A stretch of DNA of 64,000 nucleotides from Caprimulgus europaeus (Eukaryota > Chordata > Aves > Caprimulgiformes > Caprimulgidae), in the NCBI GenBank assembly GCA_907165065.1, contig OU015540.1, forward strand, positions 5,874,001 through 5,938,000. The letters are read 5' to 3'. The translations under genes were made by a program, and so were the position numbers. Shown piece by piece: positions 46,831 through 59,600 of the stretch. Positions within the stretch are counted from its first letter, which is position 1. The number at the start of each line of letters is the position of its first letter. Under the pieces are notes generated by a model, which made no database searches, was not told the DNA's origin, and saw only the letters and a list, made by a program, of their open reading frames with translations.

Positions 46831-49800
46831 AATATTCAGATATGACCCAAGAGGTATTTCAGAAAGACAAACAGAAATCCAGTGCAAGATCCAGGAGAAC
46901 AGGGCAGTTAATTAAATGTCAGCATGATGGACAGAGCTGAGACAAGCCTGGAACAATATCAGAGAGCTGGACAACCTCTGACAAGAGCAGGGAGATGGAT
47001 GGATCTGGGACACATCCCAGACCTCTTCCCCAGTGGAGGCAGAACCCTCCTACGTACACACATCTTTAAACACACATTGCTCCCTGCTCTGTTGCTGTTT
47101 CATTGACTTATGCAGGTGAGGAAATTTTCTGGAGGAAGCTGCCTTCCAAGCCATGTCACCAATCACAGTTTGACCTGGTGACATTTTACCTCCAAATGGT
47201 GCAAAGAGAATAAAGAGCCCCATTGAAAATGACAGCGTCTTAAACGTGGTTTTTAACCAGTGTATGTGTGAACTCACAGCAGATAGGATTTCTTTCTTCT
47301 TTTTTCTTTTTTCACAAAAGCTTTCTTCTTCTTACCTTCACAAGAGAAGCAGGCAGAGGACAGTGAACGGGCAGAGAGAATGGCAGCCGGAGGGCATTGC
47401 AAACCTCCCAGAATAAATATTACAGAACAAAAGCAAGGCTGTGACAGATACCGAGCAATCTGTAAGTCATCAGAGAGCGGAGAGCATAATACACTAATCA
47501 ATCAGGTAGACAAGGGTGAGAAGTGGCATGAGGAGGCAATAGGTAGTTGGAGGTCAGTTATGAAATAAAATCTCTAAATTGGAAGGAGAAGGACAGTAGC
47601 ACAAGAACAATGACAGGTATTTGAATGCAGGTAGGCAACTGTTGGATTGGTGATGTCCAGGAGAGTGAATGTCAGGTGACAATATTATGGGGGTAAGAAA
47701 AAATAACCTGGTATTTTAGAGATGGGCACATATTCTGTGCAGTGAAAGGCTCAACTGTTGAGACTTTAAAGTGGAGCTCCATTTCAGAAAATGCTGTTGA
47801 AAGACAGACAGTGGGGCTCCCTGTTGCTTGTTCCTCTGAGTTTCCAGACAAAGTTTGTCAGGTCAGAAGCAAAAAAAGTGCTGTTTTTTTCTAAGCTTAA
47901 GTCCTGCAAATACCACCTGGGATCTGAAAGCCAAGCCAGATCCTTTCTAGCTTCTGGTTTCTCATCAGTGATCCTGGCATGCGTAATCTCTAATCTCGTT
48001 AGCTAAAATGCAGGGAAGTTGCACACTGCCATGCATGAGAAGAGGGGATTCTGCAGGTGAATTTAATTATTCCTTCTCCAGCGAAAGTGGGAGTCAATAA
48101 GGCATAACTCACTCTCCATTAGCTACCTGGGTTGCACAGTGACAACAAGAAGCCAGGCAGCATCATTTGCTTCTCTTTCTAAGCTAAGCAGGTATAGTAC
48201 CATTACACCCAAAGAAAAGCTTGACTTAACATGAAGTCATTTCTACCAACACTTTTCTGACCTTAACTGCATACTACAAAGGCGTCACACCGTCCTTCTA
48301 ACAACAGCTAGACCCAAGCAATTAGAGCTGAATGAACAATTTGTAATGAATAACCTGTTTGGCAAACTTCACCTCAATTTACGCTCACAAAATGTTCACA
48401 TGTAGATTGCAAAGTTTATACATTTCTTTGTTAATGGAAATAATTTGTCTTTTTTTTTTTCCCCCTGAGCAAATATCACTGTAACAGTTCATTGAAAGCA
48501 ATCTATATCCAACATGTAGGCTGTACTGATGGGTTATGCCAGCCACATGGTGCTGTTTCAGCTCCTCTGTTGGGTGAGGGACCAGAGTGGCTCTAAGAAT
48601 TGCCAATCAGGACCTCTCTCACTTGAAATTCCCTTTTGCCAAAGCTGTCAGCATCAGAGCATGTTCACTGGACCAAGTATCAGCTGTGGATATGGGTAAT
48701 GTGAGAACAGGACCAGGTGTGGTCCCACTACAGCTGATGGAGAGGCCAGGCATCCTCAGAGGCCACTGAAGAAGTTGGCACCAAGGACATGTTGGAGAAC
48801 CTGGAGACCCTGAGGTGGAGAGCCTGACTCCCTGAAACCATGTGTTTAACTCTCCATGCCCAGTGGTGACTGGGACCGGGCCAGACCCTGCAGAGAAAGT
48901 GGCACTGGTTTGTATCCCAGGAGGTGGCACACCACTCACGTGAGGTTGGACCAAGGGCCGGCAGCCGACCCGCCTGGTTGCTAATGAAGCCAAGAACAAT
49001 GTGTGCTCTAACAGACTGAGACACGCAGGGAGATAAGAGAGCACGGGGCAATAAATCAGGCTTTCAAAGCAGAGCATATTAGGAGATCAATGGGACAGAT
49101 ATTAGACTGAAGGAGCAAGCACTGGAGAGACAGGAGCAATTCTGTTCCTCCTCCTTCCCCCTGTTGCTAAGGAATTTTTTTTTTTTTTCTTTCCCATTTA
49201 ATAACATCCTCATTGTTTTTAAATGAGCAGCAAAGCCAGTGGGTTCCACCTGGCATTGGCAATGTGTTTGTGAAAGGGAAAGTAACCAGCTCCTCGCAGG
49301 ATTTGATAAAAGCCTCTCCACGCTCCCAGTGATTTACAGCTCGGGAAAACAAACACGGACTGATACAAATGCAGAGAGAGGCACCGACACCCAGGTACAC
49401 TCAATTACCAATTCATCAGCCCAAGTGAACTTGAAGGGCTTTTCAAACTCTACACGGCTCTAAATTAAAGGAAATCTTCAGATGGATAGCATTCTGCCAT
49501 CGGGGGAGAAGAAGACTAATTTGTTGATCTTCAGCTTGCGAGCTCTTGCCTTTCACAGGCGAAAGGCCACAGGTGAGGGGGACAGGCAGCAGCTCCCACT
49601 CCCCACATGACACCAGAAAAAGGACTGAACATCAGGACACCTTTCCTGTGCTGCTGAAAAGCTGCCGGCACTTACCTCTCCATCCCTCCCTCCTCACTGT
49701 GCCATGCCCCAGTCCCCAAACAGACTTTTTTTATTTTCCTGTCTCTACTAGAAACTCTGCTTTCACCTGCCCTGGAGGTATTTATGGCAAAGCTGTGAAA

Positions 49801-52640
49801 ATAACTGATTTTTTGGATCATTGGCTGAACTAAGAAAAAAAAAAAGGGAGGAAAAAAGATCACTGCACAGTGACCCCAAATTGGAATTGCCTAGGCTCTG
49901 CGCGGCAAAAAAATATATCTACAGTCAACCAATTGTTTAATTCAATCTGAAACTAACTCATGGGGAATGTCATTTTTCCCTCTATCCCCTGCCTAGAAAT
50001 TCATTTTTTCACAAGAAGAGATGATTTACAGCTTCCCAGCTCCACGCTCCAGCGGCATTGACACCGACGTGGTGTTTGATATCTTCCCCCGTTGCATGAA
50101 GCTCCTCAGCAGTGGGGGACGGGGCCCTTCAGTGCTATTGTGATAAAGACTCGCAGGCAGCTGGGGGTAGCGACAACATTGCAGGACCAGAGGGAGTCCG
50201 GCTGCCGAGAGACTGCGGGAAACTCTTTGTTAATTGTTCATGCGGAAACTGTTTTCATTTCGGTGTCTAATTGATATCTTGGGGAAACAGCATCTTTGGA
50301 AAAGACAGCACATCCTCCTCAGACTGCCTCTGCGTGCTCAGGCGAGGTGCTCCACGCTGCCTGCACTGATGGAGCAACTTGCTGCCCGCAAAACTGTGGT
50401 GCTGTCCCCGTCCCCCCACCCCACATCCTCACCCTGCAGTTTTGGAGAGCTGGACCAGTGCAAGAGGCCTGGGGCAGCTGGAAGGGTGGGTGCTGAGCTC
50501 AGCCACCTCTCAAACTTTTGGCAGACAGGAGACTATGGAGAGTTTTGCACCGAGATGCCCGTTCATCAGCAAGACTCTGGGCTCCAAGCGTGGGTAGGGA
50601 TTGCCCACATCCCTATGGGAGCTGCCAGCACCATCCCTCCTCCTGCCAAGAGGAGCCTCGAGCCCTTAATTTTCCACTGGATATCAACCCTCCTTCCTTC
50701 TCTTTCCTTAGGCCTCCAAAGACAGCAGCCATCGCTCACACACACAGCTCCAAGGCTGGCTCTGAACTATTTGAAAGCACAGCAGGTATTTTAATTATTC
50801 ACATCAAGCACTCCTTGCTTGCTAATGACTCTCTGAAGTTGTCATAGCCAGTGTGGGGTGGAGAAGAGCCCTGCCAGGCAGCTTCCCATGGCCCAGCCTT
50901 GTGGCAAAGCTTGGGTCTGTAAAACAGCCATGATCAGATGTTGTCACCAAGGGCAGAGGGCGCATGAGGATAGTTGGGTGACGAGCACCCTGGCAGGTCT
51001 GCCCCATTCCATGAACACTCACTTGCCCACCCAACCCATCATCCAACCTGCAGCCCACCTGCAGCCACCATTATGGCACCTCACATGCTCCAGGCCTGGA
51101 GTATCTGCTGAATATTCTGCTATTGCTGTGAGCTGCTGCGTACCATCCTGACAGATTAACTCTTGCAATATTTTAAGGGTGCTGGAATTACTAAGACTCA
51201 AGGAAATAGAGGGTACTTGTACCACACAGCTGGGCAGCTTCAGATGAAGACAATAGCAGGGATGACGTGCTCTCTCGCTGCCTTGAGCTGCTCACAGGGT
51301 TATATGCAAAGAGTTGCTTTGGAAATTAAGCCCTTGCCACCCTGTATCAATGTCTCTACCTGCTTCTTCCTTCCCAGTACCATCAAAAATATTTGCTGCA
51401 ATAGCATCCACTCTTCTGACCCACATCCCTCCCTGGGGACTGGCACTGGGGGCTCATCTGCTGCAAGAGGAAATAGGTGCAAAGAGAAGAATGGTGTCCC
51501 ACCTTCATGGCTGGAAGAAAGACAGCTTGTGTTAAAGGCAGCCATCCTTGTACCAGGCTCACAGAGGCTGTTCTCAGCTCCAGAGCACAGATATGGGTCA
51601 GAGAAAGGCATCCCACCTGCAGAAGGGTCAGGGCTGTGGGCTCCTTCATTCTGAGTCTCAATTAAATGTGAACATGTTTTCCTGGACCTCAGGATTTCTA
51701 TCTGAGGTTGTTCCTTTCCCTTGGAGGTTGTTCTTGGTTATTTCTCTTATTTCTGATAATTATTAAGTGGCTCTTCTTCCCTGCCTTTGCTCACCATGGC
51801 CTCAGTGTAAATTTGAAGGATTTCCAAGAGTATTCAGGATCTGTTTTCCCCCAGATCTGCTTTTCCTCACCTTTAAGCAAAGAAGAGCCTCACCACGGGT
51901 AACCCTGAGCTTCAGGGCTCTCCTCTAGCAGTAATACCCCATGGGCAAAAGCCTGTGAGCAGACAGCACCCCATGAAAGCACAACCCCTGGTTGCAGAGC
52001 TGAATTCTTCAAACCTCCTGGAACATCAGAGCCAGCCCCTCTCTTTTTAACCTACGTGTTTTTTAATGCTAATTTCCACCACATGCCCAAATCGAAGCTC
52101 TAATAATGAACAACTGCTTTCTTCCTTCACTTCTGATTTCATATTCATGAGTCAGGGTTTCCTGGCACTAAACGTAAATGCTAAACGGAAATCGCTGCAC
52201 AGTGACATGTCTGTGTAGCTTCACTGTCCATTTATTTGCCTTTTCAAAGGGCTGCTGTGTTAAGCAAACATCTCTGCCTGGATCCTATCTGGAGGAGTTT
52301 GTCTGGTACGGCATGGTGCCTGCCCGGGTGGGGGAAGCGACTCTGTGTGATGGTGTCTCCTAGCTCTGTTTTTGCTTCAGGGTATTTCTTGTACAATAGT
52401 TCGAGCTCGGTGAATACCTCAATCTTTTCTTGAATATTAGCTGGAATCTTGGCAGGCTGTGTTCAGAGCTGACACAGTGAGGACTGAGGCAGGGAACTCC
52501 TAGAGAGAAACACATCCATCGCTTCAGCTCAGGCTCCACCGAGGGCTCCTGCGGGCAGCAGTGGGCAGATGTCTTGGCAGAGGAGGCAAAGAGACACCTG
52601 TAACATCACTGGGCAAATTCTTTTTTCTGGCAACTAGAAA

Positions 52641-52668
52641 ATTCACATACACACACAAACACACAAAT
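52641..52668. repeat. Imperfect (CA)n microsatellite
   Basis: CACATACACACACAAACACA, short and interrupted. Confidence 0.7.
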
Positions 52669-54039
52669 AAAGCGTTTCAGGCTTCATCCAAACTTACTGC
52701 CCTCTCCCAAAAAAGAGGGATAAAAGGCATCTTGAAAAAGGGGAATGTTTTCTGTAAACCATCATGGTAAAAATATTTCAGTATTTTCCCTGAAGACTTT
52801 GCTTCCATGTTGAATTGAATTTTTTAAAACAGCAAGGGCAAAAAGTAATCTAAAAGCAAAAATCAAAGAAATTAATTTTTTTTATATTTCAAGGTGAACT
52901 GAGATGTTCTTCTCTGCAGAGCTACCAAAGGTGAGTAGTCTCTCCTCCTTCTAACTTGTCTGGCACAGAAGCTTTAGACACAGAAACCAGCACCCTGAAG
53001 TCCCCACTCCAACACTTCACCCTGCCCACAGAGAAACACGTGTGCCCACCTCTGCTGGTGAGCCACATTGTCCCATTGGAGACATCATCGTCCTCACCTA
53101 TCTGCTCTGCAACCAAACAGGAATAGATATCACCACCCTAGGAGCAAGGACAACCACCTGGGGCTGGAGTTGGGCTGTGCTTGCCTCTGTTCACTGTATG
53201 TCCTCTTCATGGAAACACCAGCTGAAGGTGGCTTTGCTCTAAGAAGAGGGCTGGAAAGGAGAGCAGCAATGTTCAAGTGCCCTGGGCTGCTCTGCTGGTT
53301 TTGGTCCTGCAATGGTTATCTCCATGGGGCAAGGTGGGCAGTGAGGAACTGCAACAGTGGATATGGTGGCTCTTTACTTGTTCAATGTGAGAGTCTTTAC
53401 CTCCTCTCAGCTACCTCCACTGCAGCCTCCTTCTCCAGGGCTCCATGAATGCACTGCAACTCCTTAAGATCTGGTTACTCTATTGCCTTCTCCCTTTCCT
53501 TCTGTAGCCATCCACTGCCTTTCCCTGTCTGCCTTTCCCCAAATGCTATAACAAACGAGCTCACAGGAAGGCAAGAGTGAGGGTGAGAGATGAATTTCAG
53601 ACCATGAGAAATGAACTCACAAATGTGAGTGTTTGCAACTGACCAGCTGAAGAGCTGTGCTCCTGCTCATGGAAGACATGCTGTGTGGCATGTGGTCAGT
53701 CGAAGTAACCAATGGGGACCACATTCTGAATATTATCTACATGGAACACATTGATTCCTTGTGAGGAAATCATGCAGCAACATTTAATGGTGGTAATGAT
53801 TCAGCAAGTAATAGAAAGAAATATTCTTCAAACCATCATCAACTTCTCATGGATAACTCCCAGATGGGACCATGGGTAAAAACCCTTTCATTAAAAAGCT
53901 CTTCAGTTATGGTAAAACGGCCATATGTGTCTCACTGAAACAGAAGAAGTGTGATTGTCAAAAGTGACTTCAGCTTGAAAGCTGCAGGGAAATCAGAAAG
54001 CTACTTCGCATTTGAACAGGGGTTTTGAAATCTGTCTTT

Positions 54040-54310
54040 AGAGACCTGAAAGCATAGCTAGATCTCATACAGCTGAAGGTGTCTTACAGCTGGATGCCTA
54101 GGTTAAGGTAATTGTCTAGACTTCTTTTATCATCAGTGAACAGAGAGATACGCACCAACCCCCAGAGAGTGATTCATTCTTCCTGTCTTAGACATCTATT
54201 TTTGGATGGGATGAATTACATTCTGGAGGTGTTGAACTTTCTCCACCGACTATGGAGGAGTCTAGATGCTGAGCTTAGCTTAGACACTTAGCCTTTATAT
54301 TGCTAAAATA
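54040..54310. repeat. Possible unclassified old interspersed repeat
   Basis: The run TTTTATCATCAGTGAACAGA ... GAGTGATTCATTCTTCCTGT ... CTTAGACATCTATTTTTGG ... CATTCTGGAGGTGTTGAACT ... CCACCGACTATGGAGG ... CTTAGACACTTAGCCTTT has the texture of a decayed sauropsid LTR or non-autonomous repeat that I have a sense of having seen elsewhere, but I cannot name the family. Confidence 0.3.
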
Positions 54311-57300
54311 GGCAGTGCTTGACTGGTGACAGCAACCCAAATTGTGGCAATACAATGTCATAGCAATGTTAGGTTGGGAGCACTTGGCCAACACCTACAG
54401 TGAACGGACACAAGAGAATCAGTGCTCTCCACAGGCAGGAGGTGGATGAGGACAAATCCTCCCTCATCACACACTGTGGTGATCTCAGTATTTAACTGAG
54501 ACCTGAGGACACTGTGATACCTGATCATCTCATCTAATTCATTTGTGACATGCAGAAGGTACAGATTACATGCAGTTCCTTCCAAACTGGAGCCTGAAAG
54601 TTGTAATTTTGCAGTCCTGGAAGGAAAGCGCCCTTTGAACTGACTGTAGCCTTTCAACAAGATCAAGCCTTTTCCTGTTTGGGCTTTCCTGAGATTAGCA
54701 TCCAAGCATCCAAAAATCAACAATTTAGTCCTGAAAATTCAGCTCTGTTCCTGTACCCTCCTTCTCAGTTTTGAGCAGCCATGCCTTGCAGTTTTAAGGG
54801 TTTGCTTACAACCTTGAGAGCTATTTTGTATACACAAGGCTCCACGTCTCAGTTTTCTGTAGTCCAGAGTCAATGCTAATGAACCACAGTGCAAAAACAA
54901 TCCTACTGTCTTCTAGGGGACTTCTTGCTATCAGTCTTCCAGAAGCCAATGAGATTAATATTGCCATGACTCCAGTGGGGGCCAATTTTGGTCCTCTCAG
55001 AAAAGCAAGATCTATACACCTCTCAGAGCCATCATGCCCAACCCTCTCCAGCTTCCACTCCTGCAACACAACATGGGCCAGGTCATCTGTGCAAAGCCCA
55101 GGACTGGATACCCAGGAACTCTGTAGGAAAACCAGACACTGCAACTTCAAAGATCAACATGAGAAAATCAAATAGGGAAATAAATGGAAGGAGCAGTTAC
55201 CAGAGGAAGACCAGACTGCCATCCATAAATAGCTTTCTAAAGGAAATGTTTGTAACCGGTTCTGAGCGAGGCAGCTAAATTACGAAAAGCATGTCAAGAC
55301 CCTTCTCCAAAGCCAAAAAATATGCAGGAAGAGTGGTAATAAAATTCATGAGGCTAAAGACAAAGATGGAGGATTTTTAACTACCTTGCACTTTAATTCA
55401 CAAGGAGAAAGATATGTGCTCTTTCCTGGGGCATACTACTGCCAGAAGTAGAATGCAGCTGATGACAAAAAGTCAATGGCTAGAAGCCAAGGGGTTCCTT
55501 AGGGGCCAGGGAAATGTCTTAGAGACTTCAGTTCTCCATACCAATTGGCTTGTGAATGTCAAAAAAACCCCAGTGTTTTTTCCTGACTCATCTGGAAAAT
55601 CAAGATGGATCATACTTATTTAAGGGGATGTTCACAGTGCTCAGGGCAACGTGTTCAAGAGATGGTTGAGCAAGACCTTCAGTTCACAGTGCGATACCAA
55701 AAGTAACGTAGACATGTGAACCATGCATCCGTCTGTCTAGGCACATACACACAGACACAACACACCAGCTTCTTGGAGCCTAGTGATATAAGTTAGACTC
55801 CTGTGAATTTAAGAGATTTACTTAGTGGAATGACACTCCAGCAGGATGGATACAGCACTAATGGCTTAGTTTCTCCTTTTCAGCTTGTTCTCTCTTTTTC
55901 TGCATGCTTCAGCCACTGAGTGACCTGGCACAAGTTTCTAGAGCTGTGCCTCAATTTTCCTGTATTTAAAACCAGGCTGATGTAACTGTGAAGTGTTGGA
56001 GATCTCTTAAGGAAAGTCATCACATGAGGGATTTTTCTATTTTAAACCCTGAAAAGTGATAGCCAAATGCTAGTTCTTAAATACAGTTGGCGAATATATA
56101 AGGAAAATTTATTTCTACAGAAGACTACATCATTTAACTGCAAAGTCAATAACCATCTTCCATACAGGCATTTAAATATTTAATAGAAAACATTCAGATA
56201 ATGGTATATTTTTGGTTAAGATTTTTCACTGGAAGGCAACGAAAATACAGCATTAGACTCAGTATTAAATACTATGTTGACAGAGAACATAAATGTCAGT
56301 ATGACCATCTTAGAAAAGATATTTTAGAATATGTAAAATTAAATGAATCAGGATTACTCATGATGATATCTTATAAGAAGCAACGAAGCTCTTATTCCAG
56401 GAAAATTCTTGGAATTGCTAACAGCGTAAAGAAAATATAGTTATAAAAAACCTGCCTTCCTTGATAAAGAAACACAAAGACTTCAGGCTCCAAAGATGAA
56501 CACTGTAAAGCAACAGCAAGGCAGAATACTAAGCAGTCTAACAGAAACCTCAACATATAATCAAGGGAAAAGGCAAAATCTCAAACAAAAGTGGCGAAAA
56601 GATACTCTCGTTAAAGGGGCAGTAAGTTAAAAGGGTTTGGCTTGCCTTCTGATGAGGGAGTTTATATATATGTACCAAAATATGGAAATTTTTCAGAACA
56701 CATACAAAATCATTTTAATAAGATGTGTCTCAGTCAGGGAAAAGACAAAAACCAAAAAGCTCAACACTACCAATGGTCAAAGGACTGAAAGCCACTAAAT
56801 TCCTGGCAAAGGCTGTGATCAGCTGGCTCTTCAGTCAGGCAGTCCTGGTGAGATGTTAGGTCACTTACCCACCAGAAAGTTGCATTTCAGCAAAACTGAA
56901 ATTTCTTCTGACATGAACTAGTTTTGGTAAAATCACACTTTTAAAGAATTAGAAATATTTTGATAAATCAAACATTCAATTTCAAGACTTCAGGAGAATT
57001 TTTCTTTTATTTTTATCACATAATAAAATCTTCAAACATTCATATTTAAATGACATTAAAATTAACCTGAAATATAATTTTATATTAACTTAATATTCTA
57101 TTCAGAGTGCAAAAAAATGTCAAAATTTCGTAACTGCCTGCAAGATACAAATTTTTTTATCATCTCATTGTTAAATTTTCAGGCTTTCCAAGTATCTATT
57201 CCAGAACTTGTATCAACACATAAAGAAAAGGTTGACTCTTGAAAGCTGTGAGGTATGTTGTTATTCTAATGTGAAACAAAGGGAAATCTATGAGCAAACT

Positions 57301-59600
57301 TGTCTTCAGCCCACAGAATCAGACCAAAATATGAGCATCAAGCTTGTAGTCTGTGAAACAGCCTCAGTGCACAGGGAACTCCATTCACCCAACATACCCA
57401 ACAGGAACCTACAGAAAAAGCAACCAACTGTGTAGAGTGGCCATTCCTCATGAACCCTTCCCTTTTTTGTCTCAGTTTGCTTTATATTTAGAAACACTAT
57501 AAATATCTTCTATTTAATCAAATGAAACAATGTTTTGATAGATGGTTCACTCATTTAATCTCCCCAAAAGAAAGGCTGCAGATAAGACTGTCTGTTTTCA
57601 CTGCATCTGTTCATCTGGCAGAAGAAAATAATTTCAATGGAAATATTGCAAAAACCAACCCTTTCTACCCAGATGCTATATTTCCATATTTCTGATGCCA
57701 TCCTGCCTGCAACCATTTCTTTAGATTTACATGAATTAACTAGTGTAGGACAGATACCAGACTACAAAGTAAGTATTCAGAAAAGTTAACAATTGCTGCT
57801 GATGATGACTTTGGAAGCTCAAAACAAAAGCAGTAATCTCTTGTCCATGGACAAAAATAAACATTATAGGATGGGTTTGATACACACATAAGTTTCATCC
57901 CATAAGGTGCTTTTACATAAACTTCAGAATGAAACTGCAACCTAGAACAAAGTATGCAGGTTCCAACTAGGTAGGTAACACAACACTGGTATGAACTCAT
58001 TTCTTCCTGATTTCTACTCATTCTATGGGTTACTTCTGCAACTATTCAAGATCTTTTAGGAAAAAGTAGAACCGTAACTTTACAGACTTTTTATTAATAA
58101 TAAAACCTATTGGGTCATGTATAGTTCTTCACAACTGTTTTTAGAGCAAATTAGTATTAAGCTCCAAGCAAAAGTGCTGACCAGAAGAACAACAGATTTC
58201 TGGGAAGGAAGTTAGGAATAATTTGTACTGAATCCAAAATGGAGAGTTTTTCAAGCTCTGTAGGTCTTTTCATGACCAAGTTTAAGGAACTGACCATCAA
58301 GAAAATTCTATAGTGTAAGATAATACCATAACACCTTCTTCTGTGCTGGTCTGCACCAAATTGAGTTAATTATACTGATAAAAAGTTTGTACAGGTGTAG
58401 AGCAAGGGGAAATTAACTCTTTTGATCTCAGGGAAGGGGCAAAAGATGCAACATTATACAATTCTCCACAATTATGACCCCCCTGTTTTCTCCTAAAGCA
58501 CTTGATTATTAAGAAAACAGCCTAGAAGTTTACTCAAAGTACTTAGGATTTGGGTTGTAATAGTGATTATATAGTGCAGTCAGGGAGTAGGATTTTACCT
58601 ATGATCTACTGAGTGCAAAAGGTAGGTTCTAACTCTGCAGAAGCTTGATGGCAAATTTACAGTCTCCTGGAGCACAGTGGCAGGCAGGAGAGCAAAAGAC
58701 AAAAAATATTTGTTACTGTTTTTAGCATTCAGCATTGAGTTCTTGAGTGCTGTCATGATTTTTATAGACTTCACTTTAAGAAACAGATAATAAAAGACAA
58801 AAAACAAAAAACAATTAAAATGAGTCATAGCAAGAGGACCTTTTTTGCCTATAGCCTTTGTCATGCAACTATGCAACAGCAAAACCCTATTGCACTAAAA
58901 CAGATGAACAGGAGAATTCTGCTGTCGTCAGACAAAAACTATAGGTAAGATCCTTGCAAGGTCTGAATTTTAAAATAAGCCATCAATATAAAAGCAATTG
59001 TTTTTCAAATGGACAGGCAAAAATGGATTGATAAATCATGATCAAGTAGCTATTGCATGTAATTTGATGGCAAGTCTGTATAAAACTTAATATAGCATCT
59101 ATTGTGCCTCTTCCAGATTATGGTGTTGATGTTACTGGCTCATGAGTAGAGCTGGAGACACTGCAGCAGGGAAAGGAGCTTCCAACATGTAATTTGGTTT
59201 TGTCCTAAAATACAGACATATTGTCAGGAAATAGTAACTGTTACCAAAAATACTGCTGGAATGAAAAATACTGTGTTCTTTCCACTGGAAATAATCTTAG
59301 GAGAAGAAGCTACCAAAATAGCAAATGCTAAAACACAAAGTCCCTGTAAGGAGAACATGCTCTGATTCAGCAAAACAGGTAAATAAGTGCTTACGTTAAG
59401 GGAGTTCTGCACAGTTGGAATCACCCATGTGTTACAATTTTAAGCATGTTTGTGCCCCCTTGAAGTCAGTTGGATGCACAGTGCTGTGTTAAATTAGGTG
59501 GTGGTAGGGATCTGTCACCTTCCCATGGCAGTTTGGAAGCTATGGCACCGAGTACAGAGAAAACAGAGACCTGAGAACATAATTCAACTGAAAACAAGCT
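54311..59600. other. AT-rich gene-free segment
   Basis: Base composition changes here: long runs rich in A and T (for example 56080-56460, 56930-57200, 58060-58140), CpG nearly absent, and fewer GC-rich patches than at 3-53 kb. Open frames are short and show no familiar motif. Apart from the MIR-like copy at 55.9 kb I see no feature. Confidence 0.55.
55900..56030 (+). mobile_element. MIR-like SINE
   Basis: CACTGAGTGACCTGGCACAA, GTTTCTAGAGCTGTGCCTCA, ATTTTCCTGTATTTAAAACC and GTGAAGTGTTGGAGATCTCT follow the MIR order 'gtgaccttgggcaagtcactt ... ctgtgcctcagtttcc ... tgtaaaatgg ... gtaaagtgctttgagatcct'. A diverged copy. Confidence 0.65.

Larger units (their letters stand above)
42401..54039. other. 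Gene-free stretch
   Basis: No recognised coding exon or RNA gene. Low-repeat AT-rich blocks occur at about 45000-45210, 46490-46570 and 49180-49480. An impure ATT/ATA trinucleotide region lies at 46745-46830, and a T14 run lies near 49176. CpG is locally raised at 42830-42890 (GGAGCCGCGTCTCCCTGCGG) without reaching island length. Confidence 0.5.

Noticed and set aside
50234..50794. 186-codon frame on the plus strand
   Set aside because: No motif recognised, and composition like the other chance frames of the region.
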